Assembly: GCA_018881555.1 (NCBI GenBank)
Contig: JACAXG010000034.1
Span: 4,536,615 to 4,600,614, forward strand
Direction: 5' to 3'
Length of the DNA stretch: 64,000 nucleotides
From: Amblyornis subalaris
Lineage: Eukaryota > Chordata > Aves > Passeriformes > Ptilonorhynchidae
Shown here piece by piece: positions 50,227 through 61,360 of the stretch. Under the pieces are notes generated by a model that had not been told where the DNA came from, did not search any database, and was given only the letters and a program-made list of their open reading frames with translations. Each line of letters starts with the position of its first letter. Positions within the stretch are counted from its first letter, which is position 1. Position numbers and translations under genes: made by a program.

Positions 50227-50676
50227 ATCATTTTTCCTTCAGTATTGCCATCAGAGATTTCACCTCAGATCTTAATTTCTCATTTGCTATTGATGTGTCA
50301 CCCCAGGAAATTAAATGAGGATTCATAATTGATTTATCTTCTTGAGCAGCTCAGATCCTACATAATAAATAAATTCTCATGATCAGTTTGGCATGTTACA
50401 GCAAACAGGTACCATGTACTAGTGATAAGAACAGTTGTAATCTAGGGAGTCATGGATTGTGTCTGAAATGCCCATATTCTGCTGGGCACCTCTTGGGAAT
50501 AGGTAAAATCAGGAAATTTTAGAAATGCTAGTTTGTTCATACCATTACAAATGGTGGCTTTTGCTAAGTATGAGGCAATTCCTGTTACTGGAATGTGTAT
50601 TTATACTTGAAGTTTTTCCATAGCAACATGGAGAATTAAATCTCCTATGGATTATATTGACTTAAATTGTATGAAT

Positions 50677-50949
50677 TTAGGCCTTTACTTGTTCCACAAA
50701 GGTTTGAAACCCCTTGTAGCACCCCATAAAATCTAGAACCTTGTCATAACACTTTCCCATTAACTCAGCAGCATGTAACTGCTGAGGATCAGAGTCTATG
50801 ATCTGTTTCCTTACGATATTCTCTGTTTTGATTCTTCTTGGAGATGTGTACAAATTGGCTCTTTTGGATAGGATCACCTCAACATCCCATGTCTGTACAG
50901 CACCCAGAGTAGTTGTTTCATGACTGGGCCTCTGGGGAGCTCCTACCAT
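50677..50949 (-). other. Candidate coding exon or decayed gene fragment, unidentified
   Basis: This minus-strand frame of 90 codons ends in a TAA. Its composition is protein-like: charged segments such as SKRANLYTSPRRIKTENIVR, then KQIIDSDPQQLHAAELMGKC, ending FQTFVEQVKA. The reading begins at an ATG that sits inside an acceptor-like tract: CTTTCTTTACTGAACCCC, then TTTTTTGAATGGTAG on the minus strand. A terminal exon starting at GAG after that TAG is therefore possible. I do not recognise the protein, no upstream exon with a matching donor was established, and a frame of this size is expected by chance several times in 64 kb. A fragment of an old transposable element is equally plausible. Confidence 0.2.
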
Positions 50950-51249
50950 TCAAAAAAGGGGTTCAGTAAAGAAAGAAATTATTTTTTGATGGATTTAGTG
51001 TGGATTTCAATGCAAACACTGAATCAAACCTGGTCAGAAGTTTGATTCTTTGGTCTTGCTGTTAATTTCCAAATGTGCCAAAAACCCCTGCTTAGGGCTT
51101 GACCTTGCAAGGGGCTGAGGATGTTTGGGATCTGCAGAGGTTGCTCAATACTGAACACAGGTTCTTTTCTCTTAGAACAAGCTGTTGCACTTTAGACAGA
51201 GGCAGCTTGGAGTTCTCTGAAATGGCAAATGTTTTGGAAGAGATGTAAA

Positions 51250-51432
51250 TTACTGTTGGCTTTTGCAACAGTGAGCTCTTTGGAAAAATTCCCCTCGAAT
51301 AATGTTAAAAGCAATTCTGTAATTTAGCTCATCATTACCATCAGGATCAATAAAAGAAACCTCTACAGATTCCAGACGCACCAGGACCTTTCCAAGTGCT
51401 GGCATACTCAGAGCCAGGTAACTGATAAACAA
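51250..51432 (-). other. Weak candidate exon, EF-hand-like segment
   Basis: The minus-strand frame of 60 codons contains LVRLESVEVSFIDPDGNDEL followed by NYRIAFNIIRGEF. The D-P-D-G-N-D-E-L-N-Y-R-I stretch sits between two hydrophobic, helix-like segments and loosely recalls an EF-hand loop. The usual glycine at loop position 6 and glutamate at position 12 are absent, so calcium binding would not be expected. A cadherin-repeat DPDxN-type resemblance is the other reading. There is no clean GT donor at its 3' end. It lies 300 bases upstream, in minus orientation, of the frame at 50677-50949, but no splice connection is shown. Confidence 0.15.
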
Positions 51433-51636
51433 TGAGTAATGATCTCAACGAGTGTTTATGTTCTTGCAGGGTGTTTGTGTGTGCTGAACTGGCACCAGTG
51501 GTGAAGAGCTTCAGGTGCTGCCATTGTACTTGCATTTCTATCTGTCAGAATTGCTACCAAAGTCACACTGGCAGATAAATCATGCAATGTCTGAGAGGTT
51601 ACCCAAGTGAGATCTATTAACAGACATAAATAATCC

Positions 51637-51666
51637 AGGAATCAAGTTGTGAGGAATCAAGTTGTG
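51637..51666 (+). repeat. Perfect 15-bp tandem duplication
   Basis: AGGAATCAAGTTGTG is present twice head to tail without mismatch (51637-51651 and 51652-51666). It looks like recent local slippage. Confidence 0.95.
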
Positions 51667-51826
51667 TTTAGATTAAGAGTTGTGAAACAACAATTTTTAA
51701 TTGTTGTTGTATTCTTTTGGCCTCCGTACACCGTGTTTTGTGGTGTGACTGTGTACCCTTAGAAAAATCATCTTCGTGTTACTTGCAAGTCAGAAAATTT
51801 GGGAGCACTTTAATAGGAAAGTAGAC

Positions 51827-52159
51827 TCAATATGCTCCATAGCTCATTTGTAGCACAGTGTTTGGGTACTGGATCCCATCAGCTTTATGGCTTTCAAACC
51901 AGACTTTCAGAGACATCCTCACAAACCTTTTGCTTTCCCCTTTTTTATGAAACTCTGTTTCTTCATCACCCACTTCAATGCAGCTCCCACACAAGTGATG
52001 AAACTTCCAGTGTTGCCTGAGACCTTGTCTCTGCAGTTTGCCAAGGGCCAGAAGCCTGCTTGACCCCCTGAGCCTGACAAATATAGAGAAATACTTGTCT
52101 CTGATCTGTTTGCTTTGGATAATAGAAGATGATCTTTCTTTTTTTACTTCTTTATTCAA
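51827..52159 (-). other. Unidentified open frame, probably not coding
   Basis: This minus-strand frame of 110 codons has a basic N-terminal part (KEVKKERSSSIIQSKQIRDK) and a cysteine-histidine patch (HHLCGSC). No family is recognised. It lies between the DTG-bearing fragment and the two weaker frames at 50.7-51.4 kb, so it might belong to the same decayed element. No reverse-transcriptase motif (such as YxDD or LDxxxAF) is visible in it. Confidence 0.12.
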
Positions 52160-52523
52160 CCCCCCTTTGTCCTTGGTTTTTTTGTAGCAACAAAGAATTT
52201 TGTCTCTTTACCCTGTCATGATCTGTTCAAGACATTTTTCTTGGTTCTCTAACTGCAATTTCCAGAGCAATAAGCTAGTGCAGCCCCTGCTAGGGTTTGG
52301 ACTCATTCAGCTCTGTCATGTACTCCCACTCAGGTTCTATGTTCCTATGGCAGAGTTCCTAGGCCATTTTTCAATCCTTGTGGTATTCCAAAATTTGTTT
52401 CACCTGCCCCACAACAGTGGTGTGAGATGATGAGATGCCTTCGGCTTCCGTTTCTTGATGGAGGAAACACGTGAGACATGCTGTAAAAAGTCTGCGTTTT
52501 ACTTGTCTACTCCTAGTGCTTTT

Positions 52524-52751
52524 TCATTCACATAATTGAAACCTGTTGGCTTTTGTACCAGTGTCCAACTTAAAGGTAATAAATGTGCCATCTGCTTTCA
52601 GGCTGATAGCACGTTCATCTTCTGTGGCAGAGCTGTCCCCTGGCCCTGTGTCTGTGCCCACCCTGCTGGCAGGTACAAACTCTTTGCAAGTGGCACCACT
52701 CCCAGTCTGGCCTTGTCCTGACCTGTGCTTGTGTTTGCACCTGCTGTCCAA
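52524..52751 (-). mobile_element. Possible retroelement aspartic-protease fragment (DTG motif)
   Basis: The minus-strand frame ends in a short segment, ISLKADGTFITFKLDTGTKA followed by N. It resembles the start of the protease domain of Ty3/gypsy-type LTR retrotransposons. There the catalytic D-T-G follows a hydrophobic strand and is typically written V-x-F-K-L-D-T-G-A. The DTG codons are at 52557-52565. Upstream in the frame are a few cysteines but no convincing CCHC zinc knuckle, and a stop follows ten codons after the DTG. I could not find an adjoining reverse transcriptase or integrase, LTRs or a primer-binding site. If real it is a tiny, long-dead remnant, and chance resemblance cannot be excluded. 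Confidence 0.3.
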
Positions 52752-53070
52752 ATGCTTGCCTGAAAGGCTGTCCTCACTCCCCTCTGTCCTTTGTGTTCTT
52801 TAAGGACTCTTGTCACATCCTTGGAGACACACTCCTGTCCAATCTTTGGAGCTTTCACCCAGGTGGGAGGACTAGTGTCTGTCAACTTGGAATAGTGTAT
52901 CAGGAGTTATTTTGGAATCCTTTTGTTCTTTCTCTGTAAGTTCTTTTCCTAGATCCGGGTCACCTGCTCATCTCAGCACATACTGGGGCTTGCTGCTCAG
53001 CTTTAGATGAGGATGGCTCTTCTACTTCCTAATTATTTTTATTTATTTAGAGCTTTGTTTATTAGAGCTT

Positions 53071-53087
53071 TTGTTGTTGTTGTTGTT
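53071..53087 (+). repeat. (TTG)n microsatellite
   Basis: Five and two-thirds uninterrupted TTG units. Short. Confidence 0.85.
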
Positions 53088-54781
53088 CCATTTTTGTGCA
53101 GCATGCAATACTCAGATGGCTGCAATCCCACTGCCTAATTAACAGCAAAATACCAAGAACATTACAGTGCTTCTGAACCAACCATTTCTCTGCATTGTTC
53201 TGTCATCTGAGTGGTTTCTCTTTGCAGACACCCACTGATTGCAGGTAGAGGGTGAACATCACAAAGTTGTCTGAATTAAGGGCCTAAAGAGCTTAGGGGA
53301 TAATGGGAGGCATTAAGGAGGTATGTAAATACCCTCAAATTTTCTCATCTTCTGAAAGCTGCAGCTTCTGTGAAGCTTCAGAATCTCTCTTCTCCCAGGT
53401 AGATGACAGCCAATACATTTTTTACGCCCAGCACCATGTGCTGTGTTCAGTGATGGTGTTGCAGTGTTTAAAACTTTGGCAAGAGATCCTTTGCGCTGTC
53501 TAAAACCACTTGGTTGTGTGTAACAAAAACTTCCCTGCACCCTAACTAGGCTTCTAGAGTCTGGGAAACTTGTTCCTTAAAGACAGAGCCCTCTCTTCTA
53601 CAAATGTGGAGAAGGAAAAGAAAGGTACCCTGCCTTTGTATACCCATGTAATATGAATTCATCCTGCCTCAGAAGAGTAAAAAATTGCAAGTGAGAGGAG
53701 AGCAAAGATGCTTGTTCTGGGCTTTTAAGTTGATATTTGCCCTTTTTGCATGTTTGCAGGATCACCATCTACATAATTGACTTGGCAAATATATAAAGCT
53801 GCAGTCAAAGCCTTTGTTTTGCATTGCACAATGAGATATTGTATTTCATTTCTCCTGTAAGATGCTTTATACTATTCCAGAGTGTCTTAGCCAGCTTTTG
53901 CTGGCTCCAAGCAAATACTTTTAGTAACTGAGACTGACCAAAAGGATGTTGTCTTCTTCTGTAGCTTAGACATGAGCTATGATAGATCACTTTGTCACTG
54001 TCAAAGAATGGATTTTTTCACTCCATTGGCAACATGTTTAATTCTGGATCTTGTTATTCTGCTCTGCGTTTGCTGGGACAGAAAGAGGAGAGGGAAGAGG
54101 AATTTTGCCTTTGAATGTTCTGCTGAAGTCACTCATTTTTATTGAGAGGCAAAAAATGTTTAGTCCTATTTGGAAATTAACTCTGCAAATTGACTGACAC
54201 ATTGCTGGAAGAATAAATAGTAAAATACAGGGTTGCTTGTCTATATCTGACAATGTGGATTTCTTGTGAAAAACTGAAGTACTGGATAGCACCCAAATGT
54301 AAAATCTTGTGCTGGCTAAAAACTGAAGAGTTCTTAAAATCAGCTTCTGATGTGTTACAAGTAGAGCTTTTGGCTGTGGGCTGAAAGGGCTAGTAGTTCA
54401 GCCTCATTCAGGCAATCACTTGGGGAGATTGCAACCCCTCACATTTCTAGTGAAACTATCCTCTCCCATTAGGTCCTGATTATCTTCTCGAATCAGTTTT
54501 ATGTGAGGAAAATACCACTGATTTCATCCAGTGGTTTATCCAGGGAAATGTCCTGATTCTTCCCTTTTTCCTGCTCCCATGGGCAGGTTTTATGTGAGCA
54601 GCTTTTGAAAGGACCCATGCTGAGACTCCCCTGCAGTGTGTAATTCACAGGGCTGGAGGGTTTTGTCAATAGGTCCTGCTCTCCCTAAATACCTGTTGCA
54701 CAGTGTCATTCTGGGAGCAAAATGTCGGTGGCTGATCCCTCTGCTCCCATTCCCTCTCTGCTCTGCAGCACAAACTGTGGC

Positions 54782-54835
54782 TGCGCCAGGCAGCGCCAGC
54801 CCCTCAATCCAGACTTCTCGCTGCCGTCGCTGGGA
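54782..54835. promoter_or_regulatory. Small CpG cluster
   Basis: CTGCGCCAGGCAGCGCCAGC and TTCTCGCTGCCGTCGCTGG bring five CpGs into about 50 bases in a CpG-poor context. It is too small for an island, and no promoter arrangement is visible. Confidence 0.2.
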
Positions 54836-55927
54836 TCCTGCCTTCTCATTCAGAGGCTTGTTCCTTTTCACTCTGGCTGAAATATCCTGAGCAATGTCTT
54901 TGGGAATATGGGGCTTTAGGTGGTTGTGAGTGTTTGCTTGAATGTAAGAGGTTTATTTTTCAGGGTATGCCTTCTCTGTGGCTAAAGATATGATTGCAGC
55001 TGTGGGGATGGAGCAGAGATGCACTGAACTGTCTGGTGTGAGTGACAACAGGAGTGTATTCCAGGCCACACAGGGATCACTTGGATTCTACTGATGTAGG
55101 ACTCTGTTAGACCCTCAGCTGGGGCTTTTGCACCTTGTCAACTTCTGTGCTGTCACAGCTACAGTGTGATACGTGCCTCCATTGGTTGGATGTTCTCCTG
55201 TTGCTGGGAGAGCTACAGCACCTCAGGCCATCAGAGCGCCCACCTGGAGATGTGGGCTCTCAGACCAGCAAGCTGGGTGCTCATTTGAGCAGGGCAGCAC
55301 TGTCAAGAAGGCTGAATAAGATTTTAAGATAGGTTAGATCCAATTCATTTTATTTTGGAGTAAAGCAGTGCTGCATTTTGGTGATAATAGCCAGTTACTG
55401 TTTGGGAAGGATGGACTTGTCCTGATAGCAGGTGTTAACCAATTCCAGGGGCACTTGGACTCCAAAGTCAGGCTCAGACTGCATCTCTGAAGTTGCTGAA
55501 AAAGTCTCAGATCCAAACTTATCCCATAAAGGTAATGCTTGAAGACTAGGATGTGAATTTTCCAGTTCTGGCCTATTGCAATCAAATTTTGTAATAAATC
55601 CAGAGCAGAAGTTGCTGTATATTTTCTCAGATTCTGTTCAGACTGTATGCTTAGACTACAGAGTGTGTCACTTTTCTAAATGGTAAGTCTACGACTCCAC
55701 AATTTTTGGTGGTGTAAGCCACCTCCGGCTCTGTGCAACAGGATGGTGAGCTCTCTTTGGTGTGTTGATATGCACATATGGTGCAGAGACAGTTGGTGAA
55801 TTCTAAAGGAATGACCTTCAGGACTGACATTCTTCTATATTTTCATGTTTTTGTCATGCTGTGGTGGGTTTGTTCATTCCTCTTTCATCTTCTCTGAGTG
55901 AAAAACTCTGCAGTCTTCCAGACAGCG

Positions 55928-55960
55928 TCTCTCTCTCTCTCTCTTTCTCTCACTCACTCA
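55928..55960 (+). repeat. CT-rich microsatellite
   Basis: An alternating CT run (about 55928-55945) is interrupted by TTT and then continues into CACTCACTCA. It can look like a polypyrimidine tract, but no acceptor AG is placed to use it. Confidence 0.88.
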
Positions 55961-58879
55961 GACCATCTGTTCCCAGATTACAGATTTCTCTGCATGAGTA
56001 CCAGGTAACAGACGTGACTTCGCCCAATAACTACAGCAAAAAAGGCTTTCACACACTCTCCACAATCTGTGAACATATGATCAGTCTAGGATAACATGTC
56101 GTGCCAAACACACACCAGAGACATTTCTATGCAGTAAGAGAATGAACCCTGAAAGCAGGTACTTGGCAACCCCAAACCTGACGTTTCCTCTGCGTGTTTT
56201 GAAAAGAGGCCTCTGTGCCCGCCAGAAAGTCTGTATTCCTGCCCTGGTGCCTTTTTCTCAGGGGACGGAAGAACAAAATCCTTCTCTCAGGTTTTGCTTA
56301 AAGGGAAGCTGGTAATATCTTACTGCCCCATGTCGGTCCTTGAGGCTGGTGTGGGAATGAGACCTCTGTTCTCTACTGGCAGCTCAATAATGAGCATTTG
56401 CCAAGTGATGGGAGATACCAGAAAGGACATTTTATCCATCTTCTATCATCTTCACTGGATTCTGCCCATTTTGGGAGCAGGATATAGAGACAGACTGATA
56501 TCCTATACACAAGTGTGTGTGTATGTAAGATATCTTCAATTGTGTATGTAAGCTCTTTCATCTCCTCTCCCATTGTCACATCAGTCCTCAAAGGACCATA
56601 ATGAGACTGAATATTAAAGCAGGGTTTTTTTACTAGAAGGAACTGCTGCTCACCCTAATGCCAATCAAGCACTCGCCTAAAGCCTGTACTTCTCTTTTTT
56701 AGTTTATTTTCTGTAATGGTTGGAAAGTTAGGGAGCTGACTTGAAGCTGAGGAGCCATGTGTGGGTACCAAAGACAGATAAGGTACAAAGCAACAGTTTG
56801 TTGAGCTATCATGTGATCTGTGGGCCAAGGTTAGTCTTTATCTCTGCTGCAGGGTTTGTACTGCAACATATTCCAACAAACTGGTAATATATTTATTTTT
56901 TGATAAGTAGATGCGTATGTTAAATGTCTCATGTTAGTCTTGTGTTTTCCAGTGACTCTAAGTCAGGAAAAGGTCTTAGACAAATTAGTACCCAAGAGAA
57001 ACTGCTACAGAAGTTGAGAGTGAATTTACTAGTAAATATTCCTTTTAGATGTCTTTTACAGTATTACTATCCCTTGTATTTCTAGTGAGAAAAGTAATTG
57101 GTCATCTACTACATAACACTACATGAAAAAATACTTCGAGCAACTCAAGAGCAAGTGCAAAACTTTTTCACAAAAGTGAGAGAACCTCAATAGATTGTAT
57201 CTATGTGTACACTAGCAACTACAGAAACAAAACTATAAAATAATGTTCAGAGAGTTGGGATGCACTTACATATTCATTTATTATTAACCTGCCTCATATG
57301 GCCCTGTCTGAGTCTTGGTTCCCAAGAGCCAGCATCCATTACCATGGTTACAATGTGAAAAACAAAAGTGATAGAACAGTCTTTTGAGAAGGCTCCGTGT
57401 TGGAAAAAGACTGGGGCCTCATGAACATGGTGCAAACACAGGACACAAAGATGATGTGTGTGTCTGATGGGTATGATCTAGGACGAAAGGCAGTAAGTGC
57501 GTACAAATTGCAAGCTCTAAATGTGTGAGTTATTGCTGTGTGCTTAACTGGAATCCCATACTCACTGCTGTATGCTTAATTAAGGGGCATGCTGCTTTTG
57601 GGATGAGCATGCATGTCTTCTGAATGTCTACAAATGAATATACTCATTTAACAGACATCATCATTTACTGTGCTGCTTTGTCTCTCAAATGCACAAATAT
57701 AATGAGGCATTGTTGGTGTAAAGGCTGTATTTTATGTTCCATAGTACAGGTGACTTTTATCGTTATTGCATTGGTACATAAGTTACCAGCAAACTCACAG
57801 CTAAAATATGACCTTGGTCTGATGTTTGAGACACATTTGCGACACTGAAACAGTTCCTTTTGTTTTTTTATCCTGTTTATTGAGCAGTTGTTTTTGTGCT
57901 AACAGCTTCTACTGGGTCCTAAAGAGGATTTCATACATGTAGGAGAGCAGTAGGAGATGCAGTAGGGTGATTAAGTGAGGCTGACCTCACATTTCCTCAT
58001 GCTGTTATAACGTTTTAGCCGATCATTACCACTGGGGCTTCACTGAGAACCTGGAGAAGGGTCTTCTCAGCGCTGGGGCACAGGCCCTGAGCTGTGTCTG
58101 TGGGGCTGTGTGATGATGTGCGTGTGTTGGGTGTGTAGGGCTGAGCTTGGGACACAGCAGTGCCCTCTGTTCCACTGGGGCACACCAAAGAAAGGGCTTT
58201 CTCCACTTTCCTCTTTCCAAAACAGGGATCATTTTCCCGGGGAGTTTGGAATTGTTTCTTGAGCCCAGGGTAACAGTGCACAATGCACTGTGTTTCTGGT
58301 ACACAGCACAGGAAAACTTGTATGTTCTGGCTTTTGGCGAAGGCAATTCTCTTGTGCAATCACAGCAGCAAACAGTTGCTGAGCACACAGACACACATAT
58401 ATTTGAGAGTGAAATGTAGTTATAGACTAATACAAATGAGAAGATTTTGACTGCAAACAATTCATTCATTGCTATTCTTTCCTGAAAGATTAGCTCCCAA
58501 TTTGGAAGAAACCTCCATTTATCCCAGGCACCCTCCTCTCTCTGCTTTTGAGAAAACAGGAGAAGCAGTCATTTAAGCTAGGGAGTAGTAATATCTTTGT
58601 CAGAAGAATTGCTGTGTTCTGAAAATCAAACCGATCTGGGTGTGATTACCTCTGTGAAGAGGTTTACGTTTTCAGCATTAGACAGAAGGTGTTAAATAAA
58701 TGTTGACTCAGGCTTCTGCATTTTCTCTCTAATTTCCCATGTCTTAATTCTCTACTTTGGGCAACTGCTTCTGAAACTTGGAACTAAATCTTCATTTTAA
58801 TGTTCTTTTTTGTGTTTCTTTCACTGCTTCGTCCACATCTTTCTGCTTTAATGCTACAATAGTGTGTGGGAGGATTAGT

Positions 58880-59170
58880 TACACTGATTAAAAAAAATAA
58901 AAAATAGAGCAAGAATGAATTAATCTACAAGCCAGACACCTTCATTAAGCAAAGTAGGGAGAATAATATATATAATTAGCAAGACTTCTGCTTACTGTAT
59001 GCTCTAATGTAATATATTAGCCATCTCATTATTTAAAAATATTAATTGCCTTGAAATTGTTAGCTACTGTTGTTAATAGCCAATTAGGGCTACTCTTAAA
59101 AGGGAGCCATTTACTGACAATAATTAAATTTTAGAAAATTGGGGTACTTAGCCGCATTTGCTTTCATACT
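58880..59170. promoter_or_regulatory. Candidate conserved noncoding element (TAAT-rich)
   Basis: The most enhancer-like block by eye. It is varied AT-rich sequence with GAATGAATTAATCTAC near 58914, ATATATAATTAGCAAG near 58967, ATGTAATATATTAGCC near 59007 and AATATTAATTGCC near 59038. TTGTTAATAGCCAATTAGGG near 59071 and GACAATAATTAAATTTTAG near 59116 follow. Many homeodomain TAAT cores plus a reverse CCAAT word occur in a few hundred bases without tandem structure. Conservation cannot be tested here. Confidence 0.28.
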
Positions 59171-60349
59171 TCTTTTTGTTTATTCCTTTTCAGAATCCGT
59201 AATTCATGTTTTCCCCTGTAAAACAGAAGGACAAAGAGAGACAAACCCATGTTCTATAAAAAGTATTTACATTGGTAAAAAAGAGAGCAAAAGACCTTTT
59301 TTCCCCCTCTTTTTTGATCATATGAGTGTACAAATACTTAGTAAAACATGTGGTGGAGTGGAAGCCCATCTGTTTACTGCTCTCTGCAGTGCTCTTTGCA
59401 TTGTACCTGTGCTCCACAGCAACGCGATTGATACCAGCACAGCCTCTGGCTTATTCCTGGAAGTATTCTTTTCATTTAATGTTAATGTTCTCAGAACAGT
59501 GAATTGCAGACATCACATTCCTGTTCACCAAGCTCCAGTTCTGCAAAATCTGTTCTCCTATTACACTTAGAACTTTTGCAATCCGTTTTCTTCCATGCTG
59601 TTATAAATTAACATACAGCTCATTGCATGGCGGGTGGGGGCAAGGGCTAAGAAGAGCTAATTTTTTTCTTTGCCATTTATTTCTCAGTAGAGAAAGGGAT
59701 ATACAGAAATGCCCAACTGTGATTGAAAGCTCCTGCAGCTATGAAGACTGTAGATTATGTTTTCTTTTTCTCCTGTCATAGCTGGACATTTACAGAACCT
59801 ACAGAGAGGATAGTGGCAAATATTCTTTGAATAACAGAAATATGGGTTGTTCTGTCATTTTTCCCTTGCTGGTGTGCTTGTCCTGAGCAGCAGGATGTGA
59901 CATCTCCCTGAAACAAGGACATGATGGATATAAGAAATTCAGCACTTCTCCAGTCCTCTGTGTCAGTGTGATCCTAATTTAGTATCTCCTGTCTATAACT
60001 AATCTGGTTGAGATTTCTAAGGAAACGTAGAAAGTTAGGGGCTGCTAATGAGCTTCTAACCCTCTTTAGGCCTTTTTCAGCCCCCTCGCTCTCATTTCCC
60101 ATGGCAGTTATTGTCACACAGTCAGCAGTGGCTCTCGGGGTCCCCATGGCCATTCCTACAGATCCCCAGCGAACAAGTCTGATTCAGGGGAAACCCATCA
60201 GCAGCTGGTACTTCAGAGGCCTGGTCTTGTCTTGATTGAAATAAGCATGATCTTTGAAATAAGCAGAGATGCTTCCACTTTCTTTTAGTCTGGTTATGAT
60301 TCATTGACTGTTATCTGATTATGTCGACTAAAATGAAAAGGAAAACTCT

Positions 60350-61360
60350 TCATATCAGGGCAGACTTTGATGGAACATAAACTGTGCTTTACAAATCTAT
60401 CGGAATTCTCCAAAGAGGTTGATAAGGAAGTGAATAAGGGTGAGCTGGTTGCTATAGTTGTATTTCTGAAAGGCTTTTGATGAAGTCCTGTGCCAAAGAC
60501 TTCTAAGGGAAACCAAGAAAATAGGCAGTGGATCTCAGTAATGGAGTTCTGCATAACCTGTGCTGGGGCCTGTCCCAGTAAACACACCATAAACTTCTGG
60601 GACAAGCAGATGAACAGAGAGGTGAGGAAATTTGAGGATGATAGGAAATTAGTTATTCAGGGTAGTAAACATGAAGACCACCCATTAGGAAGCACAGAAG
60701 TACCTCAGAGGACTGTTTGGGCAATTGAAATTTAATATGCACAAATCTAAACTGATGCATGTGGAAAAAAGCAATCCTGAATTTACATACAAAATTATAG
60801 AGTCTGATCTGACCCTTATGACTCAGGGTCACAATCCTGGAATTATAACAGTTTGTTCCATGAAAACATTGCCTCAGTGCTGTGAGGCAGCCAAAATGTT
60901 AACCAAATATTAAGTGGGGAAGAAAACTAGCGAGCAGCTCTATGAATCACTGTTCACCCACGTGTTAAAAAGTGTACATAATTCCAGTCCTTTCAGCTCA
61001 CATAGAATGTAGTACAACTGGAATATGTTCAGTGAAGTCCAAGAAGGGTGGAATTACTTCCACAGCAGGAATGGCCTGCATACACTTGGGCTGTTCAGTC
61101 CAAAAGGGAGGTGATAGACATAAAACTGATGAGCAGAATGGGCAAAGTTGGGTCTTTGCTGTCTCTTCCAATGCAAAAGTCGAGAACCATCGAATGAAGG
61201 TCATTAGGAGCCAAGTTCAGAAGAAACCAAATGAATTTTGTTTTCTTCATGCAGCAGGCTGTAGATGTGTAGCTTTTTCCAAAGGGCATGGGGGCTGCTC
61301 TGAGTTTACACGGATTCAAGGAGAGACTGCACATCTCTACCTATGAGAAATCAAGTAAGA
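60350..61360 (+). mobile_element. Ancient CR1/L3-type LINE segment with decayed reverse transcriptase
   Basis: A kilobase of old CR1-clade LINE in plus orientation. ACAAATCTATCGGAATTCTC (about 60392), AATAAGGGTGAGCTGGTTGC (about 60434) and TGAAAGGCTTTTGATGAAGT (about 60467) fit the LxxAFD reverse-transcriptase block of this clade. GAGGTGAGGAAATTTGAGGA followed by TGAT (about 60618-60641) sits at the position of the catalytic ADD motif, here read with a glutamate-like codon instead of alanine. TGATGCATGTGGAAAAAAGC (about 60752) and TTACATACAAAATTATAGAG (about 60783) follow the family's ATGCATGTGGGAAAAAGC and TATACATACAAAATGATGGG words. ACACGGATTCAAGGAGAGAC (about 61309) matches the 3' pol end. 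Frameshifts and stops are frequent, so it is dead. It is clearly older than the CR1 copies at 3.4 and 15.9 kb. Confidence 0.85.

Larger units (their letters stand above)
52752..60349. other. Unique non-coding DNA
   Basis: No gene or transposon recognised. Contents: short TTG and CT microsatellites, a small CpG cluster near 54782-54835, and the TAAT-rich block at 58880-59170. A strong acceptor-like tract (CTCTCTTCTCCCAG, ending near 53399) has no good donor downstream. The 143-codon open frame at 59139-59570 starts with a TTG codon and is not recognised. Confidence 0.5.

Noticed and set aside
59139..59570. Plus-strand open frame of 143 codons with a signal-peptide-like beginning
   Set aside because: It begins at a TTG, its start lies within the TAAT-rich block, and no family is recognised.
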